A program made the translations under genes and the position numbers. Shown piece by piece: positions 6,521 to 17,348 of a stretch of DNA of 35,831 nt. The DNA comes from a virus. Below the pieces are notes generated by a model. That model saw only the letters and a program-made list of their open reading frames with translations, was not told the DNA's origin and ran no database searches. Positions within the stretch are counted from its first letter, which is position 1, and each line of letters opens with the position of its first letter. The stretch is from positions 1-35,831 of the IMG/VR virus record IMGVR_UViG_3300033144_004868; one strand, given 5' to 3'.

Positions 6521-9154
6521 ATGGTTTGGATTCCACAGGAACGATTTTCGTTTGGGGAGCTGAGTCCAAGGATATTGGGCATGGGCACCTCCGATCAGGT
6601 CCGTCATGGATGCAAGACCCTGACGAACGGAGTTCTGACGAAGACGGGCGGGGTTCGTCGTCGTCCGGGGATCAAGCACATCGACTCCATCGAGGGAAAT
6701 GTTTCGGCGTATCTGGTCCCGTATACCGCAACAGACGGGGACTACCTCCTTGTCTTTACCCATGCTCCGACAAACAAGCTCTTTGTGTATAAGGACGAGG
6801 AGAAGATTGATTGGGGTGGTGGGGGCACTCACGGACCCTATGCGGCCAGTGGTGATGATACCGGCGCACTCCACCCCCTGGGCGAGTCAAATCTCCAGGT
6901 GTCCCACTTCCAGCACAACAACCGGGTCTACATATTCACCGAAGATACCCCGCCCCTGTACTTTGAAAAGAAATACGGGTCGCCTCCAACATACGAGTTC
7001 GGCATCGCCCCCATTGTTGGGGGGTCTCCACAACTGAAGTCCTACAAACCTAAAGTGGGGATCTCGATGCCAGAGCAACCGATCGCAAACCAAGCTGTCA
7101 GCGGCATGGCTGCGCTTTGCAAGGTGGAGTCCACAGAGGATCTATTCAGGCCGGAGGATGTTGGATCTATCTGGCGATTAGGTGGTGGCTCAAAGTTCAG
7201 GGACGAGGCCGATGTGGTGGAGGGAGAGAACCAGTTCAATGGTATTTCCTGCTGGTTCCGAATGGAGGTCTTCAATAGCCCAACCACCTATACGGGCAGA
7301 AGAATAACAAATGGTATGGGGGAAGACCCAAACGACTGGACTGGTCCCTATATTCCCGACACCACATGGGCTGGTTGCTCGTGGTCTGGTGGCAACCGAG
7401 GCGGGTTCGCCACACTGAGCGACATCCCGGTCACCCTCGATAACTCGTATGTCGGGAGAGTCCTGACAGTTCGCAGGGGTCTTTTGCCCTCGGCTTCCAT
7501 CGACACTGCTGTGGTTTGGATTCACTCCATCGACACCGTAGCAAATACCGCGCTGTGCTACAACGCAGGGTGGTCCTTCACCGGGACTGTGTTTCCTGCC
7601 GGAACTTACGATTTCGTCGTGACAAAGATTCCGAAAAGGGAGAAGATCCCCGAAATTGCAGTCTTCCCTCGCGGGGACACCCCAGGTGCCAATGTCGTTT
7701 CCGGAAACTTCGATGTCTTCTCAGAGACGGCAGACTTCCTTCCTCCAGGACACGAGTCGTTATTTGATGGCACTGGAGGGGTTCCAACGCTAGGTGGTGC
7801 CGTCTTCGCTTCCGGCGCAAGGTCTCGGTGCAACGCTCGTACAGATGCCTACGATTACGAGTGCATTGAGGGCACCGCCAGGGGGTACTACGGACCCACC
7901 TTTAACTGGGGGTACGGATTCAGCGTAGCCACTGGATACCCAGCAGTTGGTGCTAGCCACCAGGGTCGAGTGGTCATGTCTGGATTCCAGAACGACTACC
8001 AGAACATCATAGCCAGCAGTCGCAGTGGAGATCCCGATGATTGGGAGCAAGGACCAAACGACGACCAAGGGTTGTTGTTCAAGATCTCCAACAATGTGGG
8101 CAACCGAATCCGCTGGATGGTTTCCCAGCAAGACTTGCTAATAGGGTCGGACTTTTCGGAATACAAGCTTTCCGGGCAACCCCTGACAACCACGAATCTG
8201 TCGGTGGATCTGCAGAGTCAATACGGAAGCAATGTCGGTTCTGCCGCCCACCTTGGTTCGTCGCTAGCCTTCATCCCGCGCGGTGGTCAAGGCATCAGGG
8301 AGATGGCGTACACAGAGGCGAGCAACAGGTATCAGAGCGTCGATCTCACAGACCTTTCGGACCACATATTCTCCTCTGGGAAGCGTGTGAAAAAGATTGT
8401 GTTTAGCACAAGTCCGGACCCTCTCCTGTTTGTGGTGAGCAACCAGCAGTCTCTCGACATCATGACCTATAATCGACAAAACGGAGTGATTGGATGGAGT
8501 CCGACGAACTTGAACTCCCTAGCCGACATGGCGGTCAAGGATATAGCTGTCCTGTCGTCCCTTTCGGGGACCAGAGACGACTCCATCTACATGGTTATGA
8601 GTCGAGTGGTAGATGGCGACACTCAGTATTCCCTTGAGGGTTTCACAGAGTCTGCAGTTCTGGACTCCCAGAAGGTCATTGCCGGAAGCGGGACAACGAT
8701 CACTGGGCTAACTCATCTTGTGGGCGAAACGGTCCAGGTTCTGGTGGACGCTTATTATTATATTGGAGAGTTTGTGGTCTCGGCCACGGGCACGGTAGAT
8801 ATTTCTTCTGCAGTCCCCGGCTACTCTACCGCAACTGTAGGATTGCCATTCACCTTCACAATGGCACCCGCAGTCATTGAAGTTGAGGGCCGAGCTGGAG
8901 CCACGCACGGGCACAAGCGGAGTTACGATCGTGCGTTATTGTACCTGAACAACACTACCGGAGCGCAGGTAGACAAGTATGCCCTGCAAGGCTTGCCGTG
9001 GGTTAGTGGACCTGCGCCAGTCGGGATGAGTGGTTGGCAGGATGTTTCAGTTCTTGGTTTGTATGGGACTAGCCCAACCCTGAACATCACTCACAACAAC
9101 CCGTACACGATTGAGATGCAGAGTATCTCCATCGAGGTTAGTTACTCAGATTAG
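6521..9154 (+). CDS. tail tubular protein B / tail nozzle (gp12-like)
   Basis: An 877-residue protein. The ATG at 6521 is preceded by GAGGAG and begins four bases after the fusion gene. The N terminus carries the hallmark of the T7 gp12 nozzle family: FSFGELSPRILGMGTSDQVRHG, then a TLTNGVLTKTGGVRRRPG-type segment in which an Arg-rich turn follows a conserved Gly-Gly. Downstream are repeated beta segments of a propeller-like protein (YLLVFTHAPTNKLFVYKD, LLFKISNN, NRIRWMVSQQDLLIGSDFSEY) and a C-terminal beta domain (KRSYDRALLYLNNTTG). It forms the tail nozzle that docks on the gp11 adaptor ring, here the C-terminal domain of the upstream gene. Its length is close to T7 gp12 (about 800 residues). 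Confidence 0.9.
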   Translation: MVWIPQERFSFGELSPRILGMGTSDQVRHGCKTLTNGVLTKTGGVRRRPGIKHIDSIEGNVSAYLVPYTATDGDYLLVFTHAPTNKLFVYKDEEKIDWGGGGTHGPYAASGDDTGALHPLGESNLQVSHFQHNNRVYIFTEDTPPLYFEKKYGSPPTYEFGIAPIVGGSPQLKSYKPKVGISMPEQPIANQAVSGMAALCKVESTEDLFRPEDVGSIWRLGGGSKFRDEADVVEGENQFNGISCWFRMEVFNSPTTYTGRRITNGMGEDPNDWTGPYIPDTTWAGCSWSGGNRGGFATLSDIPVTLDNSYVGRVLTVRRGLLPSASIDTAVVWIHSIDTVANTALCYNAGWSFTGTVFPAGTYDFVVTKIPKREKIPEIAVFPRGDTPGANVVSGNFDVFSETADFLPPGHESLFDGTGGVPTLGGAVFASGARSRCNARTDAYDYECIEGTARGYYGPTFNWGYGFSVATGYPAVGASHQGRVVMSGFQNDYQNIIASSRSGDPDDWEQGPNDDQGLLFKISNNVGNRIRWMVSQQDLLIGSDFSEYKLSGQPLTTTNLSVDLQSQYGSNVGSAAHLGSSLAFIPRGGQGIREMAYTEASNRYQSVDLTDLSDHIFSSGKRVKKIVFSTSPDPLLFVVSNQQSLDIMTYNRQNGVIGWSPTNLNSLADMAVKDIAVLSSLSGTRDDSIYMVMSRVVDGDTQYSLEGFTESAVLDSQKVIAGSGTTITGLTHLVGETVQVLVDAYYYIGEFVVSATGTVDISSAVPGYSTATVGLPFTFTMAPAVIEVEGRAGATHGHKRSYDRALLYLNNTTGAQVDKYALQGLPWVSGPAPVGMSGWQDVSVLGLYGTSPTLNITHNNPYTIEMQSISIEVSYSD

Positions 9155-9164
9155 GAGATAGATA

Positions 9165-9560
9165 ATGGACCCGTTCACTTTTTTCACGGTACTAAGCACC
9201 GTCTTCGGTGCTGGCTCGAAGATCATGCAGGGTGGGGCCGAGGCCGATGCATACGAGGCCCAGGCGCAGGAGTCCATGCGGTCCGGCAGAGAGAAGAGCA
9301 GGGTGGCGGGGGTCAAAGGCCGGAGGCTCAGGGGAGAACAGGCGGCAGGTATCGGCGCGGCGGGCGTTGAGCAAGAGGGCACCCCGTTGCTACTGCTTAT
9401 GGAAACAATCGGGGAAACGGTTCGGGAGCAGGAGTCCACCATTGCCGGCGCGAAAGCTGAGGCGGGGGCACTGCGGAAAAAAGCAAGGGCATCCAGGATC
9501 AGTGGAGCCATCGGTGCAGCGGAGTCATTGCTCCCTGGAATAGATTTGCTCAAGGACTAG
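9165..9560 (+). CDS. internal virion protein, gp14-like
   Basis: A 131-residue protein. The ATG at 9165 follows AGGAG, which overlaps the stop of the nozzle gene. A short hydrophobic N terminus (FTFFTVLSTVFGAGSKIMQGG) precedes long Ala/Glu/Arg-rich helices: EAQAQESMRSGREKSR, then GEQAAGIGAAGVEQEGTPLL, then IAGAKAEAGALRKKARASR. This matches the usual small internal virion protein following the nozzle in T7-like and marine podoviruses, whose pattern is helix, 'aAsGv..GSp', helix. In T7, gp14 is ejected and forms the outer-membrane part of the ejection channel. The function is inferred from family pattern and gene order. Confidence 0.75.
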   Translation: MDPFTFFTVLSTVFGAGSKIMQGGAEADAYEAQAQESMRSGREKSRVAGVKGRRLRGEQAAGIGAAGVEQEGTPLLLLMETIGETVREQESTIAGAKAEAGALRKKARASRISGAIGAAESLLPGIDLLKD

Positions 9561-9567
9561 GAGACAG

Positions 9568-12500
9568 ATGCCAATCAATATACCCAGATCCGAGATCAGC
9601 ACTGCGGGTGCAGCAAGACGCACCCTTTTACCCGGCTCAGAAGCGGGGGAGGTCTATCGCAGCTTTGGTCAGTTCGCTGACTCGGCTACCCGGCTCTCCG
9701 TGCATCTGCTGGGTGAGCGCATGAAGGAGGACCAAAGTGTCTGGGATGTGAAGGCGAAGGCTAACTTCGAGAATGCCGAGATGCTCAGGGATCAGTCTCT
9801 CTTGGAGTTGAGAAACCAAGAAGACCTTGCCCCGATGGATCAGGACGCGACTCTGTTCCGGATATTCCACGAGTTTGCCGACGACATCGAGGAGGGGGAG
9901 CAGGAGGCTATGAAGGGTCTCCTGCCCCGCTCCAGGAGGATTCTGGGCAAGGAGTCGCAAACTCGTCTGGAGGCTCTCAGATCGTCCCCTGGTGCCCTTC
10001 TCAAGGCGATGGGTGACACGGTCGACATAGCCAGAGTTGAACTGATAAACACGCGGGCCTTGAACAACTACGGGAACTCCCCCTCTGCCGGCGATCAGGC
10101 TTCCGCTGACCTTGCCTATGCTGGCAGGTTGGTGGAGCGAGGCTTGCTCAAATCAGGTCAACTCCAGGCAGTGCATACAACGGTCATCGGCGGCATCCGG
10201 TCTGCGTATGGCTCGCGTGGGGTTGGTGGGTGGCTTGACTACACGCTGGAGCTGTTCGATGAGCCGGGTTCCGGAGGGCTATCAAACCTTCCGGGGAGCA
10301 TTCGCCAGGATCTCCAGACCGAGATTCTGGAAAACCCCGCTCGATATGTGGGGTTCACGACTTCCAAACTCCCCGCCCCCACACCCGGCACCTATGCCGC
10401 TGCCCCAGTCCCCGGCATCGGACTCGAGTTTTCTGCCCCTCCCCGCCTAGACCTCGCCCGCGCAGTTTTGTGGGGCGATCAGTTGTTCGTTAGCGGGCTG
10501 TTTGAAGAGGGTCAGGCAGTCCAAGCTGCCGCAAGGTTAGGCCTTACGAACCAGTCAAGGGCCAACCAAGCTGGTCGCGATGCTGTGGTCCTTGCCGCTG
10601 GATTCAAAAACCCTCCCACCCTTCCACAGGCTCTCGACAGCCTCAACTCCACCCCCTCTGACCTGGATGAAGCTCTGTCCGGGCTTCCACCTGGGGTTCT
10701 GATTGGCCCGAACGAGATCGAGAACACCAATTCCATCGCGATGATGATGCGAAAGTTTGGGGGAGGGATGCTCCCGTCAGTTGCGGAAGAACTGTCCAAC
10801 CAGATGAGTGAGGGCAACCTTGTAGCATGGGGAACTGCAGCGAGACTATCTATCGGGGTTGGTGCGCTGAATGTGAAAACATTCGACGAAAAATCGTTCA
10901 AGTTTTCCCAGGCCGATGTCGATAAGGTGAATAAGTTCCGGGCTTATACAAGTGGTGGTGGGATGGACCCAGCATCCGCTCTTTCAGTAGTGATGAACCC
11001 AGTAGATGAAGAGCTAGTGGCCCACCCCACCGGAAGAGAAGGAGACCTGACCCTCTTCCCGTCCAGGGAAGCGATTCACCTGAAGATTGCCGCCCAGAAT
11101 TCCGAACTTGAAGAGTCCACCTTCGACCACATAAGCAATGTTGTTACTGAGCATTTCCTTGATGGTCCTCTCCGGTTCGTGGCTGCAAACCTCCCTCATT
11201 TAAACCCGGAGGAGAAGACTTCCGTTGCCCTGGATATGGCACTGACAAACTATTTCACCCGGCATCCGCTCATAGAAAGAGACGACAAGTGGTATGCCAA
11301 CAGTCTGAACCTTCCATTTGGATCAATGGTGGACGCAAATGGGAATACGGCAACTACCAACGCCTGGGTCATGGAAGAACTTCTCGATGTGATAAGGACT
11401 CAGGGAGAACTTGAGGGAGTACTTGGGGAGTTCACCGACGATGTGTTCTGGGAATCCATTGCCCCTTACTTGTTCATCGAGCCGATGTCGGAAACGCTTG
11501 GAGAACCTTCAGAGTTGTACCGGATCTCCTTCTCCCCCACTGCTGGCGATTTTGAGGGTTCCCCCACCGGCTACATCATGAGCAATGAGATGGGCTTCCC
11601 TCTCATTTTCGCGCCTCGCTTTGACCAGAGCAAGGTCGGGGAACTCTCCATCATTCCAAAGCTGTCAACAGTGCTGTCTGAAATCCCACCACTGGAAAGG
11701 GATACCGAGCAGGAGATTGCCACCATCGTCTCCGGCCTCATGGTCGGCGCATCCCCGGACGATTTTATCTACAAGTCTGGAACTGTTGGGGGGCTACTTG
11801 AGAGGGCTGGAGATGCGGCAATTGAAACCGCGAGGGAGGTCGGGGAGGGCCTCTGGTCTGATTTGAAACTCAATGTGGGGTTCTTGCAGGACACGATTGT
11901 TTACTACCTGTTTGAGAAGGACCAGACCTTTGAGGGGGCTGCAATCAAGGCCGGAAGAGATGCCATTGCGGCAGCTTCTAGACATTCGGCGGCACAGAGG
12001 GAGGGGGCAGAGGAAGACATCAACATTCAGGCGGGAAGGGTCTACGAGTTCTCGGAGATCCCCCCGATATTGTTGCAGGGTGGCGATGCCCGCGTTGAAG
12101 AGTTCAACGGGATACTCGAATCGGTTGCTACGCAGCTAGACCCAAGGAGACAAGACGACCCCAAGTCGGTCACTTATGGTGGCCGAGAAGTGGAGTTAAG
12201 GCCAGAGGCGAGCCAATTCCTTGCCGGGTTAAGGGCAGCATCTCGTGGCCAGTGGGTTGGCTTTTCTGGTGATATTGAAACGCCAGAATACGAGAGGTTT
12301 GTCTACGAATACGCGCAAGAAATACTCCGGGCGAGATTGACGGAGGAGTTCAAGGAAGACCCGAAGGGGTTCATGTCATCTCTTTCGCCCGCCACCGACG
12401 AACAGCTCGAACGACTGACACCAAAGATGATGCGCTCCATGATAAAGGAAGCGGTGAGAAAGGTACACTCTCCTGGATACGGGATGGTTGTCCCACCTTC

Positions 12501-13128
12501 CACTCCCCCTGCTGTTGGTGCGATTGACCCGACCACTGGGGGAGAAAGACCGGCCCTCAAGCCCCTCACACTGGAGCCACTCAGGCTGGAGACACAGATG
12601 GAGCGCATACTAGCTAACGGTGTGCAAACCAGGTCACTCGCCGGCAGGGGGTTCTCTGACAAGGTCAACGGGGAGACGGAAGTTTGGATAAGGGAGAATG
12701 AATCCCTGGGTTCCCTCCTCCCAAAAGATGGATACGCCCCACCAGGAGCAACTGCGATCGTGAAGCTTGTTCAAGAGGTGGTTGTCAGCGACTCCCGTCA
12801 ATTGCTCCTGCTCTCAGATGCTCTCTACGCAAACCTTGAGGCACAATCCAAGGAGCGTTTATTCGGAGAGTTCGGCCTGATCCCAGGAGCGAGCAGCAAG
12901 GACAAAAAGCCCGGTTGGCTGAAGAGATACTACACAACCAGAAGCCAAGAAGATGCGATGATGTACGGGGTCGATCCAAAGAAAGAGCTTGTAGACCTCA
13001 AGCAGTTAATCGCTAGCCACACTCCTGGACACGGAGCGGGAGACATCATCATGTCCTTGACAAATGACCAGTTCTTCAAGTTGCTGGAGAAAACCTACAA
13101 GCGTCATTCTGAGGGTGGGCAAAAATGA
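9568..13128 (+). CDS. large internal virion protein (gp15-like position)
   Basis: An 1186-residue protein. The ATG at 9568 has GGAG upstream, seven bases after the preceding stop. The N terminus (residues ~1-130) has the helical pattern seen in T7 gp15-type proteins: an opening loop, FGQFADSATRLSVHLLGERM, then KAKANFENAEMLRDQ. The rest is a mixture of helical segments and acidic linkers, without a recognisable enzymatic motif. No signal peptide is seen and no clear membrane span. Size and location between the gp14-like and gp16-like proteins support a role as an ejected internal core protein. Its last four bases ATGA overlap the start of the next gene. Sequence similarity to T7 gp15 itself cannot be shown by eye. 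Confidence 0.7.
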   Translation: MPINIPRSEISTAGAARRTLLPGSEAGEVYRSFGQFADSATRLSVHLLGERMKEDQSVWDVKAKANFENAEMLRDQSLLELRNQEDLAPMDQDATLFRIFHEFADDIEEGEQEAMKGLLPRSRRILGKESQTRLEALRSSPGALLKAMGDTVDIARVELINTRALNNYGNSPSAGDQASADLAYAGRLVERGLLKSGQLQAVHTTVIGGIRSAYGSRGVGGWLDYTLELFDEPGSGGLSNLPGSIRQDLQTEILENPARYVGFTTSKLPAPTPGTYAAAPVPGIGLEFSAPPRLDLARAVLWGDQLFVSGLFEEGQAVQAAARLGLTNQSRANQAGRDAVVLAAGFKNPPTLPQALDSLNSTPSDLDEALSGLPPGVLIGPNEIENTNSIAMMMRKFGGGMLPSVAEELSNQMSEGNLVAWGTAARLSIGVGALNVKTFDEKSFKFSQADVDKVNKFRAYTSGGGMDPASALSVVMNPVDEELVAHPTGREGDLTLFPSREAIHLKIAAQNSELEESTFDHISNVVTEHFLDGPLRFVAANLPHLNPEEKTSVALDMALTNYFTRHPLIERDDKWYANSLNLPFGSMVDANGNTATTNAWVMEELLDVIRTQGELEGVLGEFTDDVFWESIAPYLFIEPMSETLGEPSELYRISFSPTAGDFEGSPTGYIMSNEMGFPLIFAPRFDQSKVGELSIIPKLSTVLSEIPPLERDTEQEIATIVSGLMVGASPDDFIYKSGTVGGLLERAGDAAIETAREVGEGLWSDLKLNVGFLQDTIVYYLFEKDQTFEGAAIKAGRDAIAAASRHSAAQREGAEEDINIQAGRVYEFSEIPPILLQGGDARVEEFNGILESVATQLDPRRQDDPKSVTYGGREVELRPEASQFLAGLRAASRGQWVGFSGDIETPEYERFVYEYAQEILRARLTEEFKEDPKGFMSSLSPATDEQLERLTPKMMRSMIKEAVRKVHSPGYGMVVPPSTPPAVGAIDPTTGGERPALKPLTLEPLRLETQMERILANGVQTRSLAGRGFSDKVNGETEVWIRENESLGSLLPKDGYAPPGATAIVKLVQEVVVSDSRQLLLLSDALYANLEAQSKERLFGEFGLIPGASSKDKKPGWLKRYYTTRSQEDAMMYGVDPKKELVDLKQLIASHTPGHGAGDIIMSLTNDQFFKLLEKTYKRHSEGGQK

Positions 13129-16100
13129 AGTCCCAACTCTCTCTTATACAAGAAGCACTACAGGACAAGACCATCCAGCAGCAGCAGTTGATGTTTGCCC
13201 AAGGATTCCATGCGCCAAAAACTGCCCTCGTTGAAAACACTGGTTTCACGGATCAGGTTGGTGCGTTTTTCCGACAGACAAACACCGTCTACAACCTTGC
13301 ACTTGCAATGAATGAGCCGATCTTCGTTCCGGAGAAAGGCTACAACCCGGCTGAAGATCCTGATGTGATCGCGAATCCCTGGATCGAGGAGAACTACCCT
13401 GCTGCCTTCGTCAATCTGATGAAGTCTGAATCTGGCCTGGAGACGAATGCCCTGATGGAGAAGATCCAATCGGAGCATCGAGACAGAATGATAATTCAGA
13501 GTGGTGGGCTACCGAGCAACATTCTATCTGGACTGACTGCAGGAGTCGTAGACCCTGTAAACTGGGTGGCGTTTCGTGGTGCCACCAAGGTGGCAAAAGC
13601 CTTGGACTTGGCACTTCGCCCCCCGGCAGTTGCTGCTATCGGGGTTGCAGAGAACCTCGCAGCTCTTACGGCAGCAGAACCTTTCCTTCGGCTTGCCCAG
13701 CAAACGAGAACTGGCGAGGAGTTTCGCAGGGACTTGGTTGGTGGAGCCTTGTTCGGTGGAATCCTCGGTGGAATGGGAGGGGCGTTCAGTTCAGGCCGAA
13801 CTGCAACCACGAGGGCACTGCTCGGTGCCGACACAGCGGAAGACGCGATCGACCCCGCATCTTACTCTGCATGGTTGCAGCGGAATCCGGTCGAGCAACA
13901 AAGGCTAGACGAACTGCTCGAAACAGATAAGGGTTTTGCGATCTTCGGAGAGGACCGAGCGGAACTTGCGGGGATCTTGCTCAAGGCTACCAGGGATATA
14001 AACCCAGGACTGGCTCGAGTTCTTGGAACCGCGAACGGGAACATCCTTGGCAGACTTCTGGTGAAGATGCTCTTTCTAAACCCAGAGGCAAACTTAGCCC
14101 GATCGGAATCACAGTTTGCCAGGGGTGCGCTAGATGTTCTTCTGAAGCCGGCGATCGTTCGCACCGACACTCTAAACAGGCAGAGCGTCGAGGCGATAAT
14201 GGGCATCGCAGAGATAGCCTCGCTGCAGCTCCGACACAACATGGATCTGGTGTATGCTAGATACCGAAAGGACGGGGGTAGCGTCAGGTCTGTCGAATTG
14301 ATGGAGATGGCTGGAAAGGCTGCAGTCAGGGGAGATGTTGTAGACCCAGAGAACGCATCTCTTGAGCTGTCCCTGTCGGATATTACCGGAAGCCTGGAAG
14401 AGGTGAACCCCTTCGAGTCGATCAGGGGTGACGCTAACGCAATCAAGGCAGTGGAGGAGATAGCCAAGATAAACAGGAAGTTCTTTGACGCGCTGAGAAA
14501 GACAGCAGTCGCGGTTGGCGCATTCACCGACCAGCAGTTCCTTTCTCCTGCCGACCTTGCCAACTATCTCACTCGCAGATACAAGACGGACAAGATCAAG
14601 ACCTATGAGCCGAAGTTCCGACAGGCAGTATATAAGTCTCTGGAAGAGAAGCGGGCCACCGAACTTCCTGACCTCGAAGTCGCTCGCCAACGCCTGATAG
14701 ACGAGCGAGACGCACTCGTCGATCCAACTGCCCCCCCGCCATCACCCGAGGATCTTGCAGAGATAGCGTGGGATCGTGCGCGACTCGACCGAGAGATCGC
14801 AGAGCATGATGAGTGGATCGGAAAACTTGGTGACGAGAGCCGATGGGAGGAAATCTCCGATCAGGTTTACGAAAACATCACCAACGATTCAGGGTCTGGA
14901 CCTCTCGGTGGTGGGTCAGGGAATAGCCTGAAGCAGAGGATGCTCACGGTCGAAGACAGGTTCCTGGCTCCCTTTATCGAGCGAAATGTTAGCGTCATCC
15001 AGGCAGACCAGATCAAGAACCTGATCCCGAATCTAATCCTTGGAAGCGAGATGGATAAGGTTATGGATGGCTTCCAGGTTTCAGCAAGAGTGCAGAGCAG
15101 GTTGACCACGGTCACGGCAAGACTCGACGCGCTAGCTGAAGACCCATCGACCCTCACCCCCGCCGCCCTTGAGTCTGCCCACCTGGAGCTAGAGAAAGTC
15201 CTGGACGATGCATCGCATCTGCGCCTCTCGTCCTACATGAGGCTTCAGACAAATGTGAAGAGAATGGGATTCTCCTCAATGCAAGATGCACAGGAGCATC
15301 TCAACGGGTTGGTCACCAGCCTGAAAGAACTACGCACAGAGGTTCATGCCAGGAGAAAACTGGTCAAAGAACTCGACGCGGATATTGCCCGGTCTGAGAT
15401 GCAGATTCAAAACTTGCTAGACCAGAACCGTGCAGTGCCGGTCGCAGTGCAGAAGTCTCTCGATGACCTTGTGGTGGAGCGGGCAGCAAAAAATCGCGAG
15501 TTGAGCGAGAGCATGGGAGAGTTTAGCCAGAGCAGGGGCGCGATAAACAATGTCGCAGGGAAGTTGATCTTCGCAGAGAAGTCCTTCGGTAACCGTCTCG
15601 GGTCAAGTTCAGCGGATCGCACTGCGTCCCTACGGTTTGGCAGGAACTTCATATCCGATGGCGATGCAATCACCGATCTTCAAAAACTACAACAGTTGAT
15701 GGAGATGCGGAAGATGGTGACCCAACGAGCAATAAGTTCGAGGCGTTCTGCTTACGACATCAATGTTGATTCAGAGCAAGTGAACTCCCGAATCACAGAG
15801 GACTATTCCAACCTGAGAGCCGGCGTTTCCCAGAACTCCAGAATGACAATGAAGCGCAAGAAGAGGGAACTAGAAAAACTAAACAAGAAGGAAGAGCGAG
15901 ACAAGCTGGACATGGCAGTCATCTTCGAGAGGTTCAAAAGAACAGACGGTGTTGGCAACGAGACGATGGGTCGAGTGTCGAAGTCAATCCGAGAACTCAA
16001 CTACATAAGACTGGGTGGTGGATTCCTCCTCTCGAGCGTACCTGATCTGGCAATGGGGATCGGACAGGTCGGATTGCCATCCTATATCCGTGCCCTTGCT

Positions 16101-17348
16101 CGTTATATGAATCCGTTCTTCCGAAACCGAAGACTGTCTGAAGATATGGCAGATTGGGTTTTCGCAAACGAGGCAGTGTTGGGCGGGGAAAGAAACAAAA
16201 GGATAGCGGGTATTGACGATCTCGACCCGAACCGGACAACGGTATTCGAGAAGGGTCTGGGGAAGGCATCAGAAAGATTCTCCGACTGGCTCCAGCTCAA
16301 CAAATGGAACGGAATGATGAAGGCAGTCAATAGCGTGGCTATCCAGAATAAGATTCTGAAGATAGGGAATCGCTTCCGATCGGGGAAACGCCTGAGTCGA
16401 TCGGACAAGGCGTTCCTCGAGGGGTTGGGCCTGGACGAGGAGAGGATGAAAAGAATATCCATTCTTCAGGAGGAGTTTGGGGATACGGAATCCACCCTCT
16501 TGGGCGGTAAGTTCTACCTTGCTCGCACCAGGAAGTGGGGAGCGGGTGGTGGGATCGACGCTCGCACCGCGCTTGAAGACCGCATGGCATTCGAGAGGGC
16601 GGTATTCCAGAGGGTGCAGCAGACGATCATCACCCCAGGAGCAGGTAGCTTGCCGAGATGGATGACTGGTTCTGAAGTTGGTCGCGTGATCGGTCAGTTC
16701 GGAAGCTTCACGATGTCTGCCACCACTCAGTTGCTAGTCCCCATGCTGCAAAAGGGCGCGATCATGGGCGACTTCAATCAAGCCATCATGTTCGTGGGTG
16801 CGTCGATGCTAGGTGCCGTTTCGTACTGGGCACGGTCAGCTCTTGATGGCAAAGACCCATTCGAGGATGAGGTGAAGCGAGACCGTAGAGGGAGGGTCAT
16901 TTCCAGGGTTCCTTGGTGGAAGAAAAGCATCATGGAGGGGATTGACCGTGGCGGCACCCTGGGTTGGTTGACTCAGGGCAACGCAATCACCGAGCGAATG
17001 ACTGGCGTTGGCGTAAGCACTTTGTTTGGTGCCGGACAACTGTCCCGAATGAAGGCACGATCCAAGGTAGACCTTCTCGCCGGTCCAACAGCAGGGTTCC
17101 TCAACGACATGGGCAGTGTGCTGAGCGGGTTGGCGGCAAAGGGGATTGAGGGCAAGCCATTTACTGCCGCGAACTACAATGCGATGAGGAGGATGACACC
17201 GTGGCAGAATCTTCTCCAGACGAGGCTCGCACTCGATGTCGCACCTAGCGTTTACGATATGCAGCGTGGTGGCTACAAATCTCCATCCTACTTCGACAAG
17301 TTCCAGACGCTCCAGGCCCGCACAAGAGACTACCTGCAAGGGGAATAA
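13125..17348 (+). CDS. very large internal virion protein (gp16-like position)
   Basis: A 1407-residue protein whose ATG lies in the ATGA overlap at 13125. A segment SNILSGLTAGVVDPVNWVAF near residues 126-145 is typical of gp16-type internal virion proteins of marine podoviruses and is followed by Ala/Gly-rich hydrophobic stretches (GGALFGGILGGMGGAFSSG). The middle is long coiled-coil-prone helix (residues ~680-930). Near the C terminus are hydrophobic segments (VGASMLGAVSYWARSAL) and QFGSFTMSATTQLLVPMLQ. In T7, gp16 spans the cell envelope during ejection. The lytic transglycosylase active-site motif found at the N terminus of T7 gp16 is not visible here. Gene order and length support the call. 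Confidence 0.75.
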   Translation: MKSQLSLIQEALQDKTIQQQQLMFAQGFHAPKTALVENTGFTDQVGAFFRQTNTVYNLALAMNEPIFVPEKGYNPAEDPDVIANPWIEENYPAAFVNLMKSESGLETNALMEKIQSEHRDRMIIQSGGLPSNILSGLTAGVVDPVNWVAFRGATKVAKALDLALRPPAVAAIGVAENLAALTAAEPFLRLAQQTRTGEEFRRDLVGGALFGGILGGMGGAFSSGRTATTRALLGADTAEDAIDPASYSAWLQRNPVEQQRLDELLETDKGFAIFGEDRAELAGILLKATRDINPGLARVLGTANGNILGRLLVKMLFLNPEANLARSESQFARGALDVLLKPAIVRTDTLNRQSVEAIMGIAEIASLQLRHNMDLVYARYRKDGGSVRSVELMEMAGKAAVRGDVVDPENASLELSLSDITGSLEEVNPFESIRGDANAIKAVEEIAKINRKFFDALRKTAVAVGAFTDQQFLSPADLANYLTRRYKTDKIKTYEPKFRQAVYKSLEEKRATELPDLEVARQRLIDERDALVDPTAPPPSPEDLAEIAWDRARLDREIAEHDEWIGKLGDESRWEEISDQVYENITNDSGSGPLGGGSGNSLKQRMLTVEDRFLAPFIERNVSVIQADQIKNLIPNLILGSEMDKVMDGFQVSARVQSRLTTVTARLDALAEDPSTLTPAALESAHLELEKVLDDASHLRLSSYMRLQTNVKRMGFSSMQDAQEHLNGLVTSLKELRTEVHARRKLVKELDADIARSEMQIQNLLDQNRAVPVAVQKSLDDLVVERAAKNRELSESMGEFSQSRGAINNVAGKLIFAEKSFGNRLGSSSADRTASLRFGRNFISDGDAITDLQKLQQLMEMRKMVTQRAISSRRSAYDINVDSEQVNSRITEDYSNLRAGVSQNSRMTMKRKKRELEKLNKKEERDKLDMAVIFERFKRTDGVGNETMGRVSKSIRELNYIRLGGGFLLSSVPDLAMGIGQVGLPSYIRALARYMNPFFRNRRLSEDMADWVFANEAVLGGERNKRIAGIDDLDPNRTTVFEKGLGKASERFSDWLQLNKWNGMMKAVNSVAIQNKILKIGNRFRSGKRLSRSDKAFLEGLGLDEERMKRISILQEEFGDTESTLLGGKFYLARTRKWGAGGGIDARTALEDRMAFERAVFQRVQQTIITPGAGSLPRWMTGSEVGRVIGQFGSFTMSATTQLLVPMLQKGAIMGDFNQAIMFVGASMLGAVSYWARSALDGKDPFEDEVKRDRRGRVISRVPWWKKSIMEGIDRGGTLGWLTQGNAITERMTGVGVSTLFGAGQLSRMKARSKVDLLAGPTAGFLNDMGSVLSGLAAKGIEGKPFTAANYNAMRRMTPWQNLLQTRLALDVAPSVYDMQRGGYKSPSYFDKFQTLQARTRDYLQGE